NCBI GenBank assembly: GCA_002718285.1
Contig: PBAR01000001.1
Span: 353,301-393,119, forward strand
Length of the DNA: 39,819 nt
Direction: 5' to 3'
Origin: Fidelibacterota bacterium
Lineage (GTDB): Bacteria; Marinisomatota; Marinisomatia; Marinisomatales; UBA1611
A model generated the notes under the pieces. It was not told the origin of the DNA. It worked only from the letters and a program-made list of their open reading frames with translations, and did not search any database. This document shows positions 33,825 to 39,819 of the stretch, one piece after another; the stretch's first letter is position 1, and every line of letters begins with the position of its first letter. The translations under genes were made by a program, and so were the position numbers.

Positions 33825-34712
33825 ATGGGGAAAACATTTAAAACAATTGATGAGGCTATAATACGATTCGCTGGTGATTCTGGTGATGGTATGCAATTAA
33901 CTGGAGGGAGGTTTACAGAAACAACAGCAATTGTTGGCAATGATCTAAGCACTCTACCAGATTTTCCTGCTGAAATAAGGGCTCCTGCTGGGTCTTTGGC
34001 TGGTGTAAGTGCATTTCAGCTTAAATTTTCGTCAAAAGATATTCATACTCCTGGTGACAGGCCTGATGTTTTAGTGGCTATGAATCCTGCTGCTTTAAAA
34101 GTCCATCAGCAGGACTTAATTCCAGGTGGCACCTTGATAATCAACACAGATGCTTTTTCAAAAAAGAATTTAAACTTTGCAGGGTATGAAACTAATCCAG
34201 TTGAAGATGGTACTCTTGATGATTATTTCACAGTTATTCCGATAGAAATGAATAAAATGGTTACTGCTGCTTGTGAAGGTTTGGACCTTCCAGGAAAACT
34301 TGTTTTAAGGACGAAAAACTTTTTTGCCCTTGGTGTCTTATTTTATATGTATGATAGACCGCTGGAGGCAACAGAAGTATGGCTTAAGAAAAAATTTGCT
34401 GGTAAAGAAACAATTATTGAAGCAAATACTATTTCAATGCACGCAGGTTATAATTATGCAGATACGACTGAACTTTTTACAACCCGATATAAGGTTGAGA
34501 AAGCATCATTACCAAGAGGAACATATCGAAATATTAATGGTAACCTTGCTACTTCACTAGGTCTTTTGGCGGCGTCAGATAAAGCAAACTTGGGTTTGTT
34601 TCTGGGAAGTTATCCAATTACACCCGCAAGTGATATTCTGCATACATTATCTGCATGGAAACATTTTGGAGTAAAAACATTTCAGGCTGAAGACGAAATT
34701 GCAGGTGTGTAA
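33825..34712 (+). CDS. korA: 2-oxoacid:ferredoxin oxidoreductase alpha subunit KorA, N-terminal fragment (frameshifted)
   Basis: First part (295 residues) of a KorA-type gamma-alpha fusion. The gamma domain runs from IDEAIIRFAGDSGDGMQLTG (about 7-26) through FSSKDIHTPGDRPDVLVAMN. The alpha domain begins with GNLATSLGLLAASDKANLGL and FLGSYPITPASDILHTLSAW, then KTFQAEDEIAGV just before the stop. TAA at 34710-34712 comes directly after GTGTGT (34705-34710). Removing one GT restores reading into the next fragment (AGVSSAIGAAYTGN), matching the family without gap. With KorB the enzyme interconverts 2-oxoglutarate and succinyl-CoA using ferredoxin. The break is either a sequence error or a recent inactivating insertion. 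Confidence 0.9.
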   Translation: MGKTFKTIDEAIIRFAGDSGDGMQLTGGRFTETTAIVGNDLSTLPDFPAEIRAPAGSLAGVSAFQLKFSSKDIHTPGDRPDVLVAMNPAALKVHQQDLIPGGTLIINTDAFSKKNLNFAGYETNPVEDGTLDDYFTVIPIEMNKMVTAACEGLDLPGKLVLRTKNFFALGVLFYMYDRPLEATEVWLKKKFAGKETIIEANTISMHAGYNYADTTELFTTRYKVEKASLPRGTYRNINGNLATSLGLLAASDKANLGLFLGSYPITPASDILHTLSAWKHFGVKTFQAEDEIAGV

Positions 34713-35668
34713 GCTCAGCGATCGGTGCAGCTTATACTGGTAATTTAGCAATTACTACGACTTCTGGACCAGGCATTGCGTTAAAGGGTGAGGCTATCGG
34801 TTTAGCAATAATAACTGAATTACCTTTAGTTGTGATTAATGTTCAAAGGGGTGGACCAAGTACAGGTCTTCCTACAAAGACTGAACAGTCAGATTTAAAT
34901 CAAGCGCTATATGGCCGTAATGGTGAATCTCCGATGCCTGTAATTGCAGCTGCAACCCCTGGGGATTGTTTTTTTGCTGCATTTGAAGCTTGCCGTGTTG
35001 CCTTGATCCATATGACACCTGTTATGTTATTGACTGATGGTTATCTTGCAAATGGTTCGGAACCTTGGAATATACCGAAAATGGAGGATCTTGATCCAAT
35101 TGAAATAAATTTTGCAAAAGACCCAAATGCAGATGGAAATTTTTTTCCATATTTGAGAGATGAAAAAACTTTAGCCAGGCCTTGGGCTATTCCTGGTACC
35201 CCAGACTTAGAACACAGGGTTGGAGGTATTGAAAAAGCAGAAAATACAGGTCACGTAAGCTATGACCCTGAAAACCATCATAGAATGGTTACTTTGAGAC
35301 AGGAAAAAGTTAATCGAATTCAAAATGATATTCCAGAAACAAAAGTTTTTGGAATCCATAATGGTGATCTTTTAATATTAAGTTGGGGGGGCACTTATGG
35401 TGCCTGTAGATCTGCTGCCGAAACATTGCAGGAAGAAGGATATAAAGTTTCCCATGTTCATCTACGTTGGATCAGTCCTTTACCAAAAGACCTAGGAGAA
35501 ATTTTGATTCACTTTAAAAATATACTTATTCCGGAAATTAATCTTGGTCAATTATTGAGATTAATCCGGTCTGAGTATCTAGTAGATGCCAAAGGTCTTA
35601 ATCTTGTGAGAGGAAGACCTATAGGTGCACCTACAATTGTTGAAACTGTTAAAAAAACTTTGGGATAG
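34709..35668 (+). CDS. korA: KorA, C-terminal fragment (continuation after frameshift)
   Basis: About 319 residues continuing the alpha subunit in the other frame: SSAIGAAYTGNLAITTTSGP, GIALKGEAIGLAIITELPLV, VINVQRGGPSTGLPTKTEQS, DLNQALYGRNGESPMPVIAA and GDLLILSWGGTYGACRSAAE. The first usable start codon in this frame is GTG 34832, but that would lose 40 conserved residues, so this is not an independent gene. Joined to the first part it gives about 613 residues, the normal KorA length. Neither half shows other stops or decay, which speaks for a sequencing or assembly error or a very recent event. korB follows after 9 bases. Confidence 0.88.
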   Translation, partial: VSSAIGAAYTGNLAITTTSGPGIALKGEAIGLAIITELPLVVINVQRGGPSTGLPTKTEQSDLNQALYGRNGESPMPVIAAATPGDCFFAAFEACRVALIHMTPVMLLTDGYLANGSEPWNIPKMEDLDPIEINFAKDPNADGNFFPYLRDEKTLARPWAIPGTPDLEHRVGGIEKAENTGHVSYDPENHHRMVTLRQEKVNRIQNDIPETKVFGIHNGDLLILSWGGTYGACRSAAETLQEEGYKVSHVHLRWISPLPKDLGEILIHFKNILIPEINLGQLLRLIRSEYLVDAKGLNLVRGRPIGAPTIVETVKKTLG

Positions 35669-35677
35669 AATAGAAAT

Positions 35678-36685
35678 ATGAATGATGCACAAACACCTCA
35701 ATTAACAAAAAAGGACTTTGAATCCGATCAGGCAGTCCGCTGGTGTCCAGGATGTGGTGATTATGCCATTTTGGCCCAGACACAAAAACAGATGCCTACT
35801 TTTGGTCGTAAGAGGGAAGAGTTTGTTTTTATATCAGGAATAGGTTGTTCCAGTAGATTCCCGTATTATATGAACACCTATGGTTTTCATTCGATTCATG
35901 GTCGAGCGCCAGCAATTGCAACGGGTGTAAAAATTGCAAATCCAGAACTTTCCGTTTGGGTTGTAACTGGTGATGGAGATGGACTCTCCATTGGAGGGAA
36001 CCATTTTATGCATGCCCTGCGAAGAAATATGGATTTAAATATTTTATTATTTAACAATAGGATTTACGGATTAACCAAAGGGCAATATTCTCCCACATCT
36101 GAGGTGGGTAAGGTAACTAAAGCTACACCCTACGGTTCAATTGATATTCCATTGAATCCTCCATCATTGGCACTTGGAGCTCAGGCAACTTTTGTTGCTA
36201 GGACAATAGACCGATGGCAAAAGCATATGGCCAAAATGATGCAAAGGTCCTATGAACATGATGGTGGATCTCTCATAGAGATTTATCAAAATTGTAATAT
36301 TTTTAATGATGGGGCATTTGAATCTTATACTGGAGCAGAAAAGTTTGATAATGTCATAGAATTGAATCATGATAAGCCAATGCTCTTTGCGAAGGATACT
36401 AAAGGAATTAGGCTTGATGGATCAAGCGCTGTAGTTGTGGATATGGAAAAGTATAGTGTGGATGATATTCTAGTTCATGATGAAACAAATTTGGATTTAG
36501 CCCATATAATTGCAAATTGGACTTCAAATCCGGATTTACCTGAGCCCATTGGTGTGATTTATTCTATTGATAAACCTACTTATAATCAGGAAATGGTTCA
36601 TCAAATTAATACTGCAAAAGAGAAAAAAGGATCTATAAGTGTACAAGATTTGCTCAGTGCAGGCGATACCTGGGTAGTGGAATAA
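35678..36685 (+). CDS. korB: 2-oxoacid:ferredoxin oxidoreductase beta subunit KorB
   Basis: A 335-residue thiamine-diphosphate and [4Fe-4S] subunit. Cluster Cys: Cys23 and Cys26 ([11 protein letters not shown]), Cys57 ([10 protein letters not shown]) and the Cys in [14 protein letters not shown]. The ThDP/Mg motif is [20 protein letters not shown], followed by [18 protein letters not shown]. The substrate-facing [20 protein letters not shown] segment and the GLTKGQ(Y/A)SPTS block are typical of 2-oxoglutarate enzymes. It acts with KorA and a ferredoxin in the TCA cycle or its reverse. fumC follows after 4 bases, so the operon serves central carbon metabolism. Confidence 0.95.
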   Translation: MNDAQTPQLTKKDFESDQAVRWCPGCGDYAILAQTQKQMPTFGRKREEFVFISGIGCSSRFPYYMNTYGFHSIHGRAPAIATGVKIANPELSVWVVTGDGDGLSIGGNHFMHALRRNMDLNILLFNNRIYGLTKGQYSPTSEVGKVTKATPYGSIDIPLNPPSLALGAQATFVARTIDRWQKHMAKMMQRSYEHDGGSLIEIYQNCNIFNDGAFESYTGAEKFDNVIELNHDKPMLFAKDTKGIRLDGSSAVVVDMEKYSVDDILVHDETNLDLAHIIANWTSNPDLPEPIGVIYSIDKPTYNQEMVHQINTAKEKKGSISVQDLLSAGDTWVVE

Positions 36686-36689
36686 TTCT

Positions 36690-38087
36690 GTGTCGACCCG
36701 GATTGAAAAAGATAGTCTCGGTCCGGTAGAAGTCTCTACAGATAAATATTATGGTGCCCAGACCCAACGATCATTTAACAACTTTAAAATTGGTGATCAA
36801 CGTTTTCCTAGAGTATTTATTAGGGCTTACGGGATTCTTAAAAAAGCAGCTGCAACTGTAAATCATGCTTTTGGTAATCTTGACCAGAAAACAAGAGATG
36901 TTATTCATTCTGCTTCAGATGAGGTAATTGAAGGTAAATTAGATGATCATTTTCCTCTAGTGGTCTGGCAGACAGGTAGTGGAACACAAACCAACATGAA
37001 TTTCAATGAAGTAATCTCTAATCGATCAATTGAAATTTTAGGTGGTGTTATGGGTAGTAAAAAACCAATACATCCAAATGACCATGTGAATATGAGTCAG
37101 TCTACAAATGATACTTTTCCTAGTGCGATAAATATTGCTGCTGTACTAAGTGTTCACGAAGATTTAATTCCAGCACTTTGTATGTTGCGAGATGCTCTTA
37201 AAGAAAAATCTAAAATATTTAATGATATTATTAAAGTAGGTCGCACCCATCTTCAGGATGCAACCCCTCTCAGCTTGGGTCAGGAGTTTTCTGGATATGT
37301 TTCTGCCCTTGATCATGGTATTGGTCGTCTGGATAATGCACTAGATAATTGCTATGAATTGGCTATGGGTGGTACAGCTGTTGGAACAGGCATAAATTCT
37401 ATCGAGGGATTCGGTATTGCAGTTGCAGAAGAAATTTCTAATCTAACGGGATTACCTTTTCGAACTGCAGAGAATAAATTTGAAGCTTTAGGCGGTCAGG
37501 ATTGTATTGTTGAATTATCTAGTGCTTTAAAAGTTATAGCAGTCTCCATTTTTAAAATTGCCAATGATATCCGCTGGCTTGCAAGTGGTCCCCGATCTGG
37601 GATTGGAGAGCTAATATTGCCTACGAATGAGCCTGGTTCTTCAATTATGCCTGGGAAGATTAATCCTACTCAATGCGAAGCAACAACTATGGTTTGTACT
37701 CAAATTATGGGAAATGATACTACTATTACAATCGCTGGTGCCAGTGGTAATTTTGAGTTGAATGTTTATAGACCTGTATTAGCATACAATATTCTACAAT
37801 CTATTCAACTTTTGGCTGATGCTTCCAGATCATTTACAGAGAATGCCGTTATTGGTATAAAGGCAAATAAACAAAAGATTGATCATAATTTATATAATTC
37901 CTTGATGCTGGTAACGGCTTTAAATCCTCACATCGGTTATGATAAAGCAGCTGAAGTTGCTAAAAAAGCTTACAAGGAAAATATTACTCTAAGGCAGGCA
38001 ATCATTGATTTGGGTTATTTAGATGGGGTAGAATTTGATCGTCTGATTCAGCCTGAAAAAATGATTCGACCAACAGAAAAAAGATAA
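36690..38087 (+). CDS. fumC: Fumarate hydratase class II
   Basis: A 465-residue oxygen-stable fumarase. It begins at GTG 36690 ([20 protein letters not shown]); the [10 protein letters not shown] start is the family N-terminus, so the GTG is accepted. Active-site segments: [60 protein letters not shown] (His187) and the mobile loop [20 protein letters not shown] (Ser318). It hydrates fumarate to malate. Co-operon with korAB places two TCA-cycle steps together. Confidence 0.96.
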   Translation: MSTRIEKDSLGPVEVSTDKYYGAQTQRSFNNFKIGDQRFPRVFIRAYGILKKAAATVNHAFGNLDQKTRDVIHSASDEVIEGKLDDHFPLVVWQTGSGTQTNMNFNEVISNRSIEILGGVMGSKKPIHPNDHVNMSQSTNDTFPSAINIAAVLSVHEDLIPALCMLRDALKEKSKIFNDIIKVGRTHLQDATPLSLGQEFSGYVSALDHGIGRLDNALDNCYELAMGGTAVGTGINSIEGFGIAVAEEISNLTGLPFRTAENKFEALGGQDCIVELSSALKVIAVSIFKIANDIRWLASGPRSGIGELILPTNEPGSSIMPGKINPTQCEATTMVCTQIMGNDTTITIAGASGNFELNVYRPVLAYNILQSIQLLADASRSFTENAVIGIKANKQKIDHNLYNSLMLVTALNPHIGYDKAAEVAKKAYKENITLRQAIIDLGYLDGVEFDRLIQPEKMIRPTEKR

Positions 38088-38167
38088 CCTTTTTAGATTT
38101 TTTTGTTCTAAACTGTGGATAGAAAATTGTCTATGTGGATGATTAAGCGTGAATTGTAAATTTTCTT

Positions 38168-39819
38168 ATGGGTGATTCTTCTCCTACAGTAAATATCAAG
38201 CGCATTCTTCTTACCAGTCTGTTTTTTGCTCTGGCTGGTATACTAATTGGAATAGGCCTTATATCTTATTTTTCACAGAATCTTCCTTCAATTGAACAAC
38301 TAGAAAATTATGATCCTGATCTGGTAACACAGATTATTTCAGCAGATGGCGTTGTTCTTAATGAACTATTCGTAATGAAAAGGGTTTTTGTGGAATTGGA
38401 TAAAATACCTAAGAAAATGCAACAAGCCGTCATTTCCTCAGAAGATAAGCGATTCTATTCGCACTGGGGGTTATCAATCCGTAGTTTGTTACGAGCTATC
38501 GTTGTAAATATTACTTCCCTGAACCCGTATGCACAAGGATTTAGCACACTTACCCAACAACTTGCCAGAAATTTATACAAATCTGTGGGTTTTGAAGATA
38601 GTTATATACGAAAAATAAAAGAGATTATTACCGCAATTCAAATTGAAAGAACTTATACCAAAGATGAGATCTTAGAAATGTATTTGAATACTGTACATTT
38701 TGGACATGGAACCTATGGTGTGGAGGCAGCTACTAAGCGATTTTTTGGAAAAAAATCAGATGAGCTAACTGTTGATGAGTCTGCTCTTTTGGTTGGGTTG
38801 CTTCCCGCACCAGCTAGTTATTCGCCAATACATCATGTGGATAAGGCACAAATGCGTCGAAATACAGTATTAAGACTTATGAGAGACCAGGGCTATATCT
38901 CAAACAGTGTGTATTATGAAAATCGGGTTAAAACGCTTGGTTCAGTTCGAGATCAACCAAAACAAGGACAGGCTCCATATTTTTCAGAATATGTAAGACG
39001 TATTTTAGAGAAGGAAGACGAAAAGTTAGGAATTAACATTTATAGAGATGGTTTAAAAATATATACAACACTTAATTCTAAACTTCAAAATATAGCTGAT
39101 TCTGCTACTTACAAGACTATCAGAGAGGATCAAGCTAGATTAAATCGGCGATTGTTTAAGGATAGAGAAGAATTTGAACAACTTTCATATTTAACGATAT
39201 TTTCTGAAGATACAATTATTTCTATGCTTGAGGGTGAAAGACAATTATATAAAGAACTTCGAGATAAATTACTTGTTCAGTGTGCTTTTGTGGCTTTAGA
39301 TCCAAAAACGGGTGGGATTTTAGCGATGATAGGAGGTCGTCCTGATTACCATGATCAATATAATAGGGCTGTTCAAGCTCGCAGGCAACCAGGGTCAGTA
39401 TTTAAGCCTTTCGTATATACTACAGCTTTAGATAATGGCTATCCGGTTACTGAACAGTTATTAAATCAACCGGTGGTGTTGAATGTCCAAAATACTGATG
39501 GAACGTGGGTAAAATGGAAACCACAGAATTATGATGGAAGTACTGGGGGACTAACTACTTTTAGAGAAGGTTTGAGAAAATCATTGAATTTAATCTCAGT
39601 AAGAATGGTGCAGCAAGATTTAGCACCAGCAGAAGCAGTAAAAAGAAACGCAAAACGGATGGGGATTTCAACAGATATTAGGGCTGTAGATGCAATAGCC
39701 TTAGGAACCTCTGAAGTGTACCCAATTGAGATGGTAGCTGCTTATTCTGCATTAGCTAATAATGGTGTTTATTCAAAACCTTACGCAATTACACGAATAG
39801 AAGATCGTTATGGAAATAT
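38168..39819 (+). CDS. Class A penicillin-binding protein (PBP1A type), 3' end beyond window
   Basis: A bifunctional peptidoglycan glycosyltransferase/transpeptidase. About 550 residues are visible and the frame is open at the right edge. A short cytoplasmic N-terminus is followed by one membrane anchor (about 12-36). Glycosyltransferase motifs: SSEDKRFYSHWGLS with catalytic Glu92, STLTQQLARNLYKS, KIKEIITAIQIERTY and EMYLNTVHFGHGTYGVEAAT. Transpeptidase motifs: Ser410-X-X-Lys413 in RQPGSVFKPFVYTTA and SLN at 472-474 (RKSLNLISVRM). The KTG motif lies past the edge. It starts at ATG 38168, 80 bases after fumC. That gap has only a weak 6-base inverted repeat (TTTAGA/TCTAAA), so a separate promoter is likely. 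Confidence 0.93.
   Translation, partial: MGDSSPTVNIKRILLTSLFFALAGILIGIGLISYFSQNLPSIEQLENYDPDLVTQIISADGVVLNELFVMKRVFVELDKIPKKMQQAVISSEDKRFYSHWGLSIRSLLRAIVVNITSLNPYAQGFSTLTQQLARNLYKSVGFEDSYIRKIKEIITAIQIERTYTKDEILEMYLNTVHFGHGTYGVEAATKRFFGKKSDELTVDESALLVGLLPAPASYSPIHHVDKAQMRRNTVLRLMRDQGYISNSVYYENRVKTLGSVRDQPKQGQAPYFSEYVRRILEKEDEKLGINIYRDGLKIYTTLNSKLQNIADSATYKTIREDQARLNRRLFKDREEFEQLSYLTIFSEDTIISMLEGERQLYKELRDKLLVQCAFVALDPKTGGILAMIGGRPDYHDQYNRAVQARRQPGSVFKPFVYTTALDNGYPVTEQLLNQPVVLNVQNTDGTWVKWKPQNYDGSTGGLTTFREGLRKSLNLISVRMVQQDLAPAEAVKRNAKRMGISTDIRAVDAIALGTSEVYPIEMVAAYSALANNGVYSKPYAITRIEDRYGN

Noticed and set aside
34700..34715. Programmed ribosomal frameshift or Sec recoding in korA
   Set aside because: The stop is TAA, not TGA. 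A -1 shift at GGT GTG has no good slippery heptamer and would add a Val absent from the family, whereas removing one GT fits exactly.

Overview
The window is an AT-rich bacterial chromosome segment whose features point to the FCB superphylum (Bacteroidetes and relatives), most likely a marine Marinimicrobia (SAR406)-type lineage. The signs are a secreted protein ending in a type IX secretion (T9SS) sorting domain with the GNYPNPFNP motif, a TonB-dependent receptor with a CarboxypepD_reg-like N-terminus, a DUF2480 gene in the suf operon, few clear Shine-Dalgarno sequences and low GC. The taxonomic call is inference. I see no rRNA, tRNA, CRISPR array or insertion sequence.

Region 1 (1-10634, minus strand) is a catabolic operon read right to left: FadB/FadJ-type multifunctional beta-oxidation enzyme, nitronate monooxygenase-like flavoprotein, AtuA, a TIGR03084-type protein, a biotin-dependent carboxyltransferase, a glutaconyl-CoA-type hydratase, an AtuD-like acyl-CoA dehydrogenase, and a second acyl-CoA dehydrogenase cut by the window edge. 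The set matches the acyclic-terpene (Atu)/leucine (Liu) pathway. The carboxyltransferase has Gly where methylcrotonyl-CoA carboxylase has Phe, as geranyl-CoA carboxylase does, so a long isoprenoid acyl-CoA is the likely substrate. The biotin-carrying alpha subunit is not in the window.

Region 2 (10848-17301, minus strand) holds a very large TonB-dependent receptor with about 15 Asp/Asn-rich EF-hand-like motifs inserted in its barrel, a T9SS-sorted secreted protein of unknown function, a strong intrinsic terminator between them, and a possible 38-residue membrane protein. Region 3 (17387-20960, plus strand) encodes EtfB, EtfA and a membrane FeS ETF:menaquinone oxidoreductase, the expected route for electrons from the acyl-CoA dehydrogenases of region 1 into the quinone pool.

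Region 4 (21012-30323, minus strand) has gamma-glutamyltransferase, a dCMP deaminase and a complete suf Fe-S assembly operon (rrf2, DUF59, A-type carrier, sufB, sufC, sufD, sufE, sufT, sufS, DUF2480). An IscR type 1-like palindrome overlaps the proposed -35 element of the operon. Region 5 (30363-33447, minus strand) has selD, which is itself a selenoprotein with an in-frame UGA at codon 18, and a CASTOR/POLLUX-like ion channel protein. Region 6 (33825-39819, plus strand) has korA (frameshifted in this sequence), korB, fumC and a class A penicillin-binding protein cut by the right edge.

The most notable points are the selenoprotein SelD that ordinary ORF calling truncates, the receptor with calcium-binding-like insertions, the terpene-type operon, and the IscR-like operator.
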